A DNA stretch of 64,000 nt. Origin: Mycolicibacterium sp. CH28 (GTDB lineage Bacteria; Actinomycetota; Actinomycetes; Mycobacteriales; Mycobacteriaceae). Position numbers and translations under genes: made by a program. Every line of letters starts with the position of its first letter. Position 1 is the stretch's first letter. Location: the NCBI RefSeq assembly GCF_004745805.1, contig NZ_SRLQ01000021.1:28270-92269 (forward strand). The letters run 5' to 3'. The notes under the pieces are model-generated. The model ran no database searches. It saw only the letters and a list, made by a program, of their open reading frames with translations, and was not told where the DNA came from. Positions 16,940 through 26,095 of this stretch are shown in pieces.

Positions 16940-17962
16940 CTAGAGCGCGGCTGCTGTCGCGAGAATTGCGTCGACCTCGTCGACAGTTGTTGACCATGAG
17001 CAGACAAACCGCACAACCGAGCTCATCGGGTCGGGCTGCTCCAACATGTAGTAGCGGGACAGCGCCGCGTACGTCTCGGCGGCGAGGTTGACGAACACCT
17101 CGTTGGCGTCGGTGGGCACCGCCAGTTCGACACCTGCGGCTACCAGGCCGGCACTGAGCCGGGATGCCATCGCATTGGCGTGCCCCGCCAACTGCAGCCA
17201 CAGTCCGTCGCGCAGCAGCGCGTTGAACTGTGCGGAGACGAACCGGTTCTTACTCGCCAGATGCCCGATCTGCTTGTGCACGAAACGAATTCCGTCGAAG
17301 TGCACGGGTCGACGGACCAGCAACGCGTCACCGAGCAGCAGGCCGTTTTTGGTGCCACCAACCGTGATGATGTCCGCGTCACCGGCCGCAGCCAGCGGTG
17401 CAACGTCCAGGGCCGCGATCGCGTTGGCAATCCGAGCGCCATCGACATGCACCAGCAAATCCAATGCGTGTGCGTGATCGATGAACTCGGCGATCGCTCC
17501 GGGGTCCCAGACCCGGCCCTTCTCCGTACATTGCGTGATCGTGACGATGCGCGGCTGGCAGTGGTGCACGATGCCGCGGGTGGTGATGGCGCGGTCGAGT
17601 TGTTCGGGGTCCAGAATCCCGTCTCGGCTGGGCAGCGCGGTCAGGGTTGCTCCAGAGATACGAACCACGCCCCCGGCTTCGTCGACGATCACATGCGCGA
17701 CATCGCTGCACAGGATCTCCTCCCACGGCCGAACCGCGGCGGCCAGGGCTGCGACGTTGGCACCGGTACCGGTCAGTGCATACACCACCTCGGCGTCCGG
17801 GGAGTCGAACGCGGTTCGCAGCGCGTCGGTGGCCTCCGCGGTGCGGGCATCCTCGGCATAGGGCTCGGCGCTGCCTGCGCTGGCCGCTACGACGGCATCG
17901 AGCACGGCGGGATGAGCCCCCGCGGTGTTGTCGGACAGGAAGGCGGTGGACGCCACCATCAC
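16940..17962 (-). CDS. Low-specificity L-threonine aldolase
   Basis: A PLP enzyme of fold type I that cleaves threonine or allo-threonine to glycine and acetaldehyde. 340 residues, normal for the family. Visible: FLSDNTAGAHPAV at the N-terminus, the cofactor Asp in LLVHVDGARIANA, and the PLP Lys in ITVGGTKNGLLLG. It lies 52 bases downstream of the peptide-transport ATPase gene on the same strand and probably belongs to that operon, so threonine or other beta-hydroxy amino acids from imported peptides are plausible substrates. Start ATG 17962 or 17959. Confidence 0.9.
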   Translation of the reverse strand: MMVASTAFLSDNTAGAHPAVLDAVVAASAGSAEPYAEDARTAEATDALRTAFDSPDAEVVYALTGTGANVAALAAAVRPWEEILCSDVAHVIVDEAGGVVRISGATLTALPSRDGILDPEQLDRAITTRGIVHHCQPRIVTITQCTEKGRVWDPGAIAEFIDHAHALDLLVHVDGARIANAIAALDVAPLAAAGDADIITVGGTKNGLLLGDALLVRRPVHFDGIRFVHKQIGHLASKNRFVSAQFNALLRDGLWLQLAGHANAMASRLSAGLVAAGVELAVPTDANEVFVNLAAETYAALSRYYMLEQPDPMSSVVRFVCSWSTTVDEVDAILATAAAL

Positions 17963-18014
17963 ATCTCCATTCAGGACGTCGCCGGGATATCAAGGCGCAA
18001 GACCGGCCCCGCGC

Positions 18015-19694
18015 TCATGAGGCGCGATGTTGCCGCGGGTCTGGACTCGGCACGCTGTCGAGCAGCTTCCTCGTGTAATCCGCAGACGGCTCACGCACAA
18101 TCCGCCACGCTTGACCCGACTCCACGATCTGGCCTGCCCGCATCACGATGATGCGGTCCGCGTAGGCCGCGGCGGTCGACAGGTCGTGGGTGATCATGAG
18201 TATGCCCATCCGATACTCGCGGCGAAGACGGTCCAACAGCTCCAGCACCCCGGTGCGCACCGACACGTCGAGCATCGAGACAGGCTCGTCGGCAAGGAGC
18301 AGACGCGGACGCAGCACCAGGCTGGCTGCAATCGCGACCCGCTGGCGCTGACCGCCGGACAGCTCATGCGGATACCGGCCGGCAACCACATCCGGGTCCA
18401 GACCCACGTCACGCAGCGCGTCTGCCGCCAAGGCGCGCCGCTCGCTCGAGTTGTCGCCGATCCGGTGCACGACCAGCGGCTCCATGACCGTCTGTTCAAC
18501 ACGCAGTCGGCCGTCCAGCGCCTCATACGGGTCCTGATAGATCATCTGGACCTCACGACGCAACGGGCGCCACGCGCGCGCATCGAGACCGGTGATCTCT
18601 TTACCGTCGATGCGAATCGACCCGGACTGCACCGGCTGCATACCGAGAATCGCTTGCAGCGTCGTGGTCTTACCGCAACCAGACTGCCCCACAAGCGCCA
18701 CCAGCTCACCTTCGCCAACCTGCATGCTGACGTTGTCCACGGCGGCGGGGATCTGGGTCGACGTCTCCTGCGCCGCCGAAGTTCGGGCGCGCGCGAACAA
18801 CCGCCGCCGCGTGCGCTCCGCACCGTAGGTCACACGCAGATTCGAGACCTCCAGCAGCGGTTCCGGTTCGGCGCGGTCGCCGGCATCCCGTTCGACGCCG
18901 GCGAGATTGGGTGTCGACTCGAAGAGCATCCGGGTGTACGGGTGCGCCGGACGGCGGTAAAGATCGTCCACCGGGCCTTCCTCGACGATCTGTCCGTCGC
19001 GCATCACGGCGGCGCGGGTGCACGCCTGAGCAACCACACCCAGGTCGTGGGTCACCAGCACGAGCGCGAGACCGAGTTCGGTCGAAAGCCTGACGAGCAA
19101 TCGAAGCACCTGGTCTTGGACCACGACGTCGAGTGCGGTCGTCGGTTCGTCGGCGAGCAACACCTTGGGTTCGCATGCCAGCGCCATCGCGATGACAGCC
19201 CGCTGCTTCATTCCCCCGGACAGTTGATGCGGGTACTTGGCATCGCTGTCCGGCGGCAACCCGACCAGGTCCAACAACTCGCGAGTGCGCTCTACGGCGG
19301 CTTTCCCGCGCGCGACTCGGTGCACTGCCAGCGCCTCACGGATCTGCCAACCGACTGTCTTGACCGGATTGAAAGCGCTCATGGCGCCTTGGAACACCAT
19401 GGCGATATCGGTCCACCGGTGCGACTGAAGGCCGGGTTCGCCGTCTGCGATGACGTTCTTCCCGTCGATCCGCACTTCGCCGCCGACCGTAGCCGAAGAC
19501 GGGAGTAACCCGATCGCCGCCAGGATGGTCGTGGTCTTGCCGCAACCGGACTCGCCGACGAGACCCACCCGCTCACCGGGGGCGACCTTCAACGACAGGT
19601 CCTTCACCGTGTGAATCAGGCCGTCGCTCCGACGGTCTCGCGGATCGAACCAGACGTTCAGGTTGACGAGTTCGAGTGCATTGCGTTCCGTCAC
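18015..19694 (-). CDS. Peptide ABC transporter, fused double ATP-binding subunit (DppD-DppF type)
   Basis: A 559-residue protein with two complete ABC domains in one chain. The first has Walker A GESGCGKTTT, signature LSGGMKQRAVIA and Walker B VLLADEPTTALD. The second has Walker A GQSGCGKTTT, signature LSGGQRQRVAIA and LLLADEPVSMLD. In classical systems these are two genes; fusion is common in actinobacteria. GTG 19694 overlaps the stop of the upstream permease (GTGA). It powers import through the two permeases encoded just upstream. Confidence 0.93.
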   Translation of the reverse strand: MTERNALELVNLNVWFDPRDRRSDGLIHTVKDLSLKVAPGERVGLVGESGCGKTTTILAAIGLLPSSATVGGEVRIDGKNVIADGEPGLQSHRWTDIAMVFQGAMSAFNPVKTVGWQIREALAVHRVARGKAAVERTRELLDLVGLPPDSDAKYPHQLSGGMKQRAVIAMALACEPKVLLADEPTTALDVVVQDQVLRLLVRLSTELGLALVLVTHDLGVVAQACTRAAVMRDGQIVEEGPVDDLYRRPAHPYTRMLFESTPNLAGVERDAGDRAEPEPLLEVSNLRVTYGAERTRRRLFARARTSAAQETSTQIPAAVDNVSMQVGEGELVALVGQSGCGKTTTLQAILGMQPVQSGSIRIDGKEITGLDARAWRPLRREVQMIYQDPYEALDGRLRVEQTVMEPLVVHRIGDNSSERRALAADALRDVGLDPDVVAGRYPHELSGGQRQRVAIAASLVLRPRLLLADEPVSMLDVSVRTGVLELLDRLRREYRMGILMITHDLSTAAAYADRIIVMRAGQIVESGQAWRIVREPSADYTRKLLDSVPSPDPRQHRAS

Positions 19695-20635
19695 AACGCA
19701 TCCTCTCCGCGTCCGACCAACGGTCGCAACCGCCATGACTTCGTCGACAGATAGGACGATCGCAGCCGCGGATTGAGCGCGTCCTCGATCGAGTTACCGA
19801 CCAGGTAACACCCAACGATCAGAGCCGCGACGCACAGGCCGGCGGGCACGATCGCCCACCAGGCTCCGGTACTGACGGCACCTCTTTCGAAGGCGTGTTC
19901 CATGATCGTGCCCCATGTCACCGCCGTGGGGTCGGAAAGCCCGAGGAAAGCGAGCGCAGTCTCGTTGAAGATGGCCACCGTGATGGCCAGTACGGTGTTC
20001 GCGATCAGCAGCGGCCCAAGCTGAGGCAGTATGTGCGTCAGGATGATTCGGGTGTGACCGGACCCAATTGAGGCGGCTCGTCGCACATAGACCCGCTCAC
20101 GCAAGCTCTTGACCTGGGCCCGAACCACCCGTGCGGTGCTGGTCCACATGAGGAACCCGATCACCATGATCACGTGGCTCAGGCTGGAGCCCCACACGGC
20201 CGCGACGACAATCATGAGCACAATCTGCGGAATCACCATGAAATAGTCGGTGATTCGCATCAGGACGACGTCCACCCAGCCGCCGAAGTAGCCGGACAAC
20301 ACACCGAATACGGCACCCACGACGATCGCGATCAGCGCGGCGGTAAAGCCGACGAACATCGAGACCTGGCCGCCCTGCAACACCAGGCTCAGCATGTCCA
20401 CACCGCCGTCGTCGCAGCCCAGCCAGTGCTGAGCCGTCGGCGGATCGAACACGCCGCAACTGGGCGCAGAGGTGCTGTACGGCTTGATGAACTGCGAAAA
20501 GAGCGAAACGGCAAGGAAAAAGCCGATCACAACCAGTCCGATGATTGCCGACGGCGTGGCGATGGCGGTGCGCAACGTGGCCCATACGCCGCGCTGCCGT
20601 GCCGGCGAGGTTGAAGCCACGGCGTCCCCACTCAC
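19691..20635 (-). CDS. Peptide ABC transporter permease (DppC type)
   Basis: A 314-residue inner-membrane permease. An N-terminal helix (IIGLVVIGFFLAVSLF) and extracytoplasmic loop are followed by five helices typical of DppC/OppC. The ATPase-contact loop reads RRAASIGSGHTRIILTHILPQ (EAA-type, with Gly preserved). Starts at ATG 20635, overlapping the upstream DppB-like gene (ATGA type). Second of the permease pair. Confidence 0.92.
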   Translation of the reverse strand: MSGDAVASTSPARQRGVWATLRTAIATPSAIIGLVVIGFFLAVSLFSQFIKPYSTSAPSCGVFDPPTAQHWLGCDDGGVDMLSLVLQGGQVSMFVGFTAALIAIVVGAVFGVLSGYFGGWVDVVLMRITDYFMVIPQIVLMIVVAAVWGSSLSHVIMVIGFLMWTSTARVVRAQVKSLRERVYVRRAASIGSGHTRIILTHILPQLGPLLIANTVLAITVAIFNETALAFLGLSDPTAVTWGTIMEHAFERGAVSTGAWWAIVPAGLCVAALIVGCYLVGNSIEDALNPRLRSSYLSTKSWRLRPLVGRGEDAL

Positions 20636-21588
20636 TGTGAGACCCGTGGGTCGAGACGGAAATACAACAGATCGGCAAGATAGTTCAGAACCACGACGGT
20701 TACCGTGATCGCGAGGAAGCCGCCCTGCAGCATGGGGTAATCCCGCTGGAGGACAGCGTCATAGAGCGCCCGCCCGATACCGGGCCACGAGAAGATGACT
20801 TCGACGAGGATCGAGCCGCTCACGACGGCACCCAGGGACAGTGCAACCTGGGTGATGGTCGGCAGCGCGGCATTGCGCAACGCGTATGACCAGATGATCC
20901 TGCGCCGCGACAAGCCCTTTGCGCGCGCGGTGAGGATATAGTCCTCGCCCAGAGTTTCCAGCATCGCGGACCGGACAATCAGGGCATTCTCGGCGTAGAG
21001 CGTGAGCACGAGAGTCGTCACCGGCAGGATCATGTGCCGCACCAGGTCGAAGAACTGCTCGCTCGGCGTCAAGGCCACCGCGAACGGATCGCGCATTCCC
21101 ACCGATGGCAGCACGCCGGCGAACATGATGAGCAGCATCATGCCCAGGAACTGGGTGGGAAAGGCGTAGAACGCCACGGCTGTTCCGGTAGCGAGATGAT
21201 CGCCGACCGAGTTGCGATGCACTGCTCCGTAAACCCCCACCCCAACTCCCAACACAATGGCGATGATGGTGCCGGTGGCGACCATCGGAAGGGTGTTGCC
21301 GAAGGCCTCCATGAGGTTGTGTGACACAGGCTGCCGATTGGTGAAGGACACGCCGAGGTTGCCGCGGAAAAGCTGTTCGATGTACCGCAGGTACTGCTCC
21401 CACAGTGACTTGTCCAGGCCGAACTCCCGCTCGAGCTCTTGCTTGAGCGCGGGCGAGGCATTCGGTATCCGCGAAACCCGAGTTACCGCGTCACCCGGAA
21501 GGACGCGGAAGAGCACGAAATTCACCGTTAGCGCGACGAAGATGGTGACGACTGCGAAAAGCGAACGCTTCCAAACGTATCGCCGCAC
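20632..21588 (-). CDS. Peptide ABC transporter permease (DppB type)
   Basis: A 318-residue permease with the N-terminal RRYVWKRSLFAVVTIFVALTV helix and FRVLPGDAV motif that mark DppB/OppB. It has five more helices and the EAA loop (TARAKGLSRRRIIWSYALRN). First gene of the minus-strand import operon. Its promoter shares 180 bases with the divergent binding-protein gene at 21769. Confidence 0.93.
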   Translation of the reverse strand: MRRYVWKRSLFAVVTIFVALTVNFVLFRVLPGDAVTRVSRIPNASPALKQELEREFGLDKSLWEQYLRYIEQLFRGNLGVSFTNRQPVSHNLMEAFGNTLPMVATGTIIAIVLGVGVGVYGAVHRNSVGDHLATGTAVAFYAFPTQFLGMMLLIMFAGVLPSVGMRDPFAVALTPSEQFFDLVRHMILPVTTLVLTLYAENALIVRSAMLETLGEDYILTARAKGLSRRRIIWSYALRNAALPTITQVALSLGAVVSGSILVEVIFSWPGIGRALYDAVLQRDYPMLQGGFLAITVTVVVLNYLADLLYFRLDPRVSQ

Positions 21589-21768
21589 TCGGCCTCCTTC
21601 CTGTTGACGCGATGAATGACACTCCTCATACTGAGCATCATAAGTGGTGTCAACTGTTCCCGCGCGTCGTTGCGCTAAACAGAATGCATCCTGAGACGAA
21701 GCACAGCGACGTGACGCCGACTCGATCCAGAGTCCACGGCGTTCCCTACGACGAACGAAGGTCGCAAA

Positions 21769-23409
21769 ATGCGGATCAATCGAGTGCTAGCGGTGGTCGC
21801 CAGCGCAGCGGTGGTGGCGTCTTTGTCGGGATGCGGGTCCAAGGCGCCCGCCTCCGATGTGCTGCGGATCGGGGTGAGCGCGACAATCGATTCGCTGAAT
21901 CCGTTCGTCTCGAGCTCCGATTACAGCAGCGTGGTTTTCGAGTACGTCTACCCGCACCTGACCGAGTACGACACCAAGGACATGTCGCTGCAGCCGTCCT
22001 TCGCGGAGAAGTGGCAGACCACACCGGACGGCCTGAAGTGGACCTTTGAAACTGTCAAGGATGCCAAATGGTCCGATGGCCAGCCGCTGACAGCCAAGGA
22101 CGCCGCATTCACACTCAACGTCATCCACAAATTCCAGGACGGCGCCGCAGGCAAGCTCGCTGGTGTCCTGCAGGGCTTGGACTCCGCCGTCGCCGATGAC
22201 GACACCCATCTGACGCTGACCTACTCGGCGCCGGTCTCGAACGTCCTCGCACAGCTGACGCAGCTCCCCATCCTGCCCGAGCATGTCTGGTCGCAGTACG
22301 CAGCGGGTGACGGCAAGGCCCTCACCACATTCGCCAACGACACCGACATGGTGTCGGGCGGCCCGTTCCAACTCAAGGAATACAAAAAGGACCAGCTCGC
22401 ACTGTTCGACCGCAATCCGAACTGGTGGTCGGCTACCAAACCGGAGATCAGCGGCTTCGGTCTGCAGATCTTCGCCAACTCCGATGCGATGGTGACCGCG
22501 CTGCGAACCGGCCAGGTGGACATGATCGGCGAGTCCACCCCGTCCACAGCGGTTCCGACGCTCAAAGACAACAAGCTCGAGGTCGGTACGACCGCCGGTA
22601 CCGGTTTCTACGACCTCATCATCAACACCAACCCGAAGAAGAAGAACCACCCCGAGCTATTGAACCCGCAGGTGCGCAAAGCACTCGAGTACGCGATGAA
22701 CCGCGACGAGATGGTGCAAACCGCGTGGCTCGGCATGGCGACCCCGGGATCGACCATCGTCGCCCCGGCGACCGGGTGGCACGACGACTCCATCAAGGGG
22801 CTGCCCTTCGATGTCGCCCAGGCCAATTCGATCCTGGACGGGCTCGGCTTCCGCAAGGGGGCCGACGGCATCCGGGTGGCCAACGGCGTTCCGATGACCT
22901 ACGACGTGATCTTCCCGACCGAGATCAACGGCGCCGGTGACCGGATGTTCCAGATCCTTCAGAACAATTTGCGAGACGCCGGCGTGAACCTGGTGATGCG
23001 CAAGATGGACACCGACGCCGCGACCTCCGCGATCCAGGCACCGGACAGCACCTACGCCGAATTCGATCTGGCGATGTGGGATTGGGTCCCACCGGTAGAT
23101 CCCGACTTTCAGCTCAGCGTGCTCACCTGCTCGCAGTGGGGCAACAACAACGACAGCGGATACTGCAACCCCAAGTACGACGAGCTGTATGCCGCGCAGG
23201 GGGTGGCCCGCGATCGTGCAGAGCGCCAGAAGATCATCAACGAGATGCAACAGATCGCGTTCGACGACCGGCCGTACATCGCCCTCGTGTACCAGAATGT
23301 CATCGAGGCGCACTCGCCGAAATGGACGGGCTTTCTCCTGTCTCCCCTTCTCGGCTCGGTGAACAATCTCTCGACGCAGACCTTGATGCAAGTGCACCCC
23401 GTCCAGTGA
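21769..23409 (+). CDS. Peptide-binding lipoprotein of ABC importer (DppA/OppA type)
   Basis: A 546-residue solute-binding protein of family 5. The signal peptide ends in a lipobox (VVASLSGC), so Cys22 is lipidated and the protein is anchored outside the membrane. It has the family core (LRIGVSATIDSLNPF, SFAEKWQTTPDGLKWTF, LNPQVRKALEYAMNRDEMV). ATG 21769 follows GAAGG. Divergent from its permease genes and overlapping the aminopeptidase gene downstream (TGATG). The natural ligand is not readable; short peptides are likely from context. Confidence 0.93.
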   Translation: MRINRVLAVVASAAVVASLSGCGSKAPASDVLRIGVSATIDSLNPFVSSSDYSSVVFEYVYPHLTEYDTKDMSLQPSFAEKWQTTPDGLKWTFETVKDAKWSDGQPLTAKDAAFTLNVIHKFQDGAAGKLAGVLQGLDSAVADDDTHLTLTYSAPVSNVLAQLTQLPILPEHVWSQYAAGDGKALTTFANDTDMVSGGPFQLKEYKKDQLALFDRNPNWWSATKPEISGFGLQIFANSDAMVTALRTGQVDMIGESTPSTAVPTLKDNKLEVGTTAGTGFYDLIINTNPKKKNHPELLNPQVRKALEYAMNRDEMVQTAWLGMATPGSTIVAPATGWHDDSIKGLPFDVAQANSILDGLGFRKGADGIRVANGVPMTYDVIFPTEINGAGDRMFQILQNNLRDAGVNLVMRKMDTDAATSAIQAPDSTYAEFDLAMWDWVPPVDPDFQLSVLTCSQWGNNNDSGYCNPKYDELYAAQGVARDRAERQKIINEMQQIAFDDRPYIALVYQNVIEAHSPKWTGFLLSPLLGSVNNLSTQTLMQVHPVQ

Positions 23410-24878
23410 TGCAGCTATCGCTGAGCCGAAGCTCATCAAGCGAATTCGAACGGACGCTCGCGCAGCATCGCGGTGCCGATGTGGTGGTCGCTCTGTTCTG
23501 CGGCAGTCAAGGCATCCACGCCGGACGCGGAGCCACTCTGCTCGGAGAGGTCCTCGCCGTCGACATCGTCGAACTGGCTGCGGCCGACCCGGGTTTCGAC
23601 GGCAGCTCGACGGCACGATCAGTGGCCGTCGTCGCCGGTCCGGCCGGGCCCGTGCGGATAGTGATGGTCGGCCTCGGAAGCCGAATCGATTCGCCCCATA
23701 CCGTCTTCGACGCAGCGCTGGCCGCCCGCCTCACCCGGTCGGTCGTCTCCACTCTGCCGCTGGAGGCCGAGGGAGCACTCGGCGCGGTCGCCCAAGGCCA
23801 TGCGCTCGGGGCATGGCGGTATCAACGCGACCCGAACGCGGCGACACCACCGATATCGGTCGAACTCATCGACGACTCCACCCTCGACGTCGATTCGGTG
23901 TTGGCCACTGCCGCCCTGATATCACGCGTATCGGCTTGGGTGCGCCAGCTGGTGGAGTCACCACCGAATACTGTTTCTCCTCAACACTTTTCGGACGCTG
24001 TCTCGGCGTTCGCACGCGAAGTGGCACCGGACGCGGTCACGGTCACGACATGGGATGAAGCCACCCTGCGGGCGGAGGGCTTCGGCGGGACGCTCAGCGT
24101 CGGTGCCGGAAGCGCCCACAGGCCGCTGGTCATCGAACTGCGCACCGCAGGTGACGGACCCGTTACCGCGTTGGCAGGCAAGGGAATCACCTTCGATTCC
24201 GGCGGAATCAACCTCAAGCGCGACGGTGGCGAGCTCAGCTGGATGAAGTCGGATATGGCCGCGGCAGCTGCCGTGGCGGGCGCGGTGATCGCCGCTGCCG
24301 CCCTTGGCCGTACCGCACCGCTGGTCGCGATCCTGCCGGTGGCGGAGAACATGCCGGGCCCGACAGCGCTTCGGCCCGGCGATGTGGTCTCCCACCCCGG
24401 CGGACGGACAACGGAGGTCCTCGACACCGACTGCGAAGGAAGGCTGGTGCTGGCCGACGCGCTCGGCTGGCTTGCCGCACAACGGCCAGCGCAACTCATC
24501 GACGTCGGCACCTTGACCGACTCCGGCGCCATCGGCCCCGCATTCTGGGGATGCTGGACCACCTCTGACGAGCTGGCCACAGACATAGTCGACGCTGGGT
24601 CAAGGGCTTTCGACCGAGGTTGGATTCTTCCGCTCCATCCGTCGTATGTGTCGATGCTGTCGTCACGCGTCGCCGATATCGCCAACGCGCCCAGCGACGT
24701 ACCTGACTCGGGCCAGCTTGCCGCCACCTATCTACGCACCTTCGTCGGCGATGTGCCGTGGGTACACATCGACAACGGTTCGGCAGCTTGGCTGGAGCGG
24801 GACACCGATCCGTGGGCTGCTGGCGCCACCGGAACGCCGGTGCGGGCGCTGATCGAATTTCTGACTCTGCCCACGTAG
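23409..24878 (+). CDS. M17-family leucyl aminopeptidase
   Basis: A two-metal cytosolic aminopeptidase of 489 residues. The ligands are visible: Lys and Asp in GKGITFDSGG, Asp in WMKSDM, Asp and Glu in DTDCEGRLVLADAL, and the bicarbonate-site Arg. The last motif is usually NTDAEGRL; here the first Asn is Asp and the Ala is Cys, both outside the metal ligands. ATG 23409 overlaps the stop of the binding-protein gene. The context suggests it hydrolyses peptides brought in by the adjacent importer. Confidence 0.93.
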   Translation: MQLSLSRSSSSEFERTLAQHRGADVVVALFCGSQGIHAGRGATLLGEVLAVDIVELAAADPGFDGSSTARSVAVVAGPAGPVRIVMVGLGSRIDSPHTVFDAALAARLTRSVVSTLPLEAEGALGAVAQGHALGAWRYQRDPNAATPPISVELIDDSTLDVDSVLATAALISRVSAWVRQLVESPPNTVSPQHFSDAVSAFAREVAPDAVTVTTWDEATLRAEGFGGTLSVGAGSAHRPLVIELRTAGDGPVTALAGKGITFDSGGINLKRDGGELSWMKSDMAAAAAVAGAVIAAAALGRTAPLVAILPVAENMPGPTALRPGDVVSHPGGRTTEVLDTDCEGRLVLADALGWLAAQRPAQLIDVGTLTDSGAIGPAFWGCWTTSDELATDIVDAGSRAFDRGWILPLHPSYVSMLSSRVADIANAPSDVPDSGQLAATYLRTFVGDVPWVHIDNGSAAWLERDTDPWAAGATGTPVRALIEFLTLPT

Positions 24879-24906
24879 TTGACGTTCGTGTCGCTTTCCC
24901 CGGAAC

Positions 24907-25329
24907 TCACGTGAACAGCAGCAGGGTGCCGCCGATCGCCAGCGCCGCCACCTTGACGAGCTCCAACACGACATAGACGTAGTGCGCGCGCGACCGTCCG
25001 CCTTCTGCCTGGCCGGCGTCGGCCAGCACCGCGTCGGAGCGCCGGGTCAGGTACGGCCGCACACCGATCACCTGGATCAGCAGCGCACCGATGGCCACCA
25101 GGGTCGCGGCGGTGACACCGGCGCTCGGCGTGCCGACCACCAGGGCGACGACCACGACCGCGGCGAGGACGACCTCGCAGGCGTTGAGCGCACGGAAGAC
25201 CAACCGGCCGATCCCCAGTCCGAGCTGAACGGTCACCCCGGGGGCACGAAACTTCAGCGGCGCCTCCAGGAAGGAGATGGCCAGCACCATCCCCAGCCAG
25301 ACGAACACCCCCGCCGCCGCGACCGCCAT
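24907..25329 (-). CDS. Four-helix membrane protein
   Basis: A 140-residue integral membrane protein with four predicted helices: about residues 5-22, 50-66, 72-92 and 118-138. The first helix ends SFLEAPLKFRAPGV, a pattern seen in small DUF4149-like membrane proteins. No function can be given. ATG 25329 begins the first helix directly; a GTG three codons earlier is possible. Confidence 0.7.
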   Translation of the reverse strand: MAVAAAGVFVWLGMVLAISFLEAPLKFRAPGVTVQLGLGIGRLVFRALNACEVVLAAVVVVALVVGTPSAGVTAATLVAIGALLIQVIGVRPYLTRRSDAVLADAGQAEGGRSRAHYVYVVLELVKVAALAIGGTLLLFT

Positions 25330-25544
25330 CGAATGCTGCACCTGTCCCCTTACTGCCAGCCGCCCGTGCCGATACCCAACGCGTGCAACCCGAGTCGTAT
25401 ACGGCGCATCATCGCACGCGCCATGATGGACCCGTGGGCGACGACGCAATGGCGGTACTGCGGAGATGGGAAGCCACGGCGCCCACATCGGCACGACCCC
25501 GTCGACGTCGGATCGGCCTGGGCCGGACCGGTCCAAGCCAGCCG

Positions 25545-26051
25545 ATGTGGAGCATGGCCCGGACCGCGGTGGCCGGCTTGACCGCGACCACGCTGGCAGC
25601 CTGCGGGGGCAGTCCCGACACCAGGACACCGACCGCGACGACGTCGGCACCCACGACAATGACCGCGGTTGCCGCCGCACCGACCCTGGCACAGCCCCGC
25701 TCAGTGAAGTGGGTCGACCTCAGCCCGGGTGACTGCCTGGCCGACCCGCCGCCGTCAGATCCCGCTGTGGTGATGGTCGGCGTCGTCGACTGCGCCGGCC
25801 CCCATCGCGCCGAGGCGTACCTGCGTGCTCCGCTGCCGGTGAACGCGGCGCTGGCCGACATCGCCGACAAGGACTGCGCCGCGGGCTTGACGCGCTACAC
25901 CGCGACAACACCCGGGTCGGGCACCTACACCATCACCTACCTGATCGACTCCGACCAAGACCGGACCTCGAACAACCCCTACCCGAGCACGGCGATCTGC
26001 CTGCTGCAGGGGACCGACGGGCAGCCGCTGACCGGCTCGGCCCGCCGCTGA
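25545..26051 (+). CDS. Lipoprotein with septum-formation-like domain
   Basis: A 168-residue secreted lipoprotein. A short signal (ARTAVAGLTATTLAAC) carries the lipobox. After a Thr/Ala-rich linker comes a domain with paired Cys (LSPGDCLADPP, VVDCAGPHRAEAY, DKDCAAG, STAICLLQG), like the septum-formation domain of actinobacterial surface proteins. Start uncertain: ATG 25545 or 25554 gives a compact signal peptide, while an earlier start at 25449 would add an Arg-rich stretch and possibly a Tat-like n-region. Function unknown. Confidence 0.7.
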   Translation: MWSMARTAVAGLTATTLAACGGSPDTRTPTATTSAPTTMTAVAAAPTLAQPRSVKWVDLSPGDCLADPPPSDPAVVMVGVVDCAGPHRAEAYLRAPLPVNAALADIADKDCAAGLTRYTATTPGSGTYTITYLIDSDQDRTSNNPYPSTAICLLQGTDGQPLTGSARR

Positions 26052-26095
26052 ACGACGCCGGCTGCCGGGCGGCAGCCACACCCGCTGACGATCCC

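Noticed and set aside
18027..19508. Long plus-strand frame opposite the double ABC ATPase
   Set aside because: Antisense shadow created by high GC at third codon positions; its sequence is His/Arg/Gln-rich and matches nothing.
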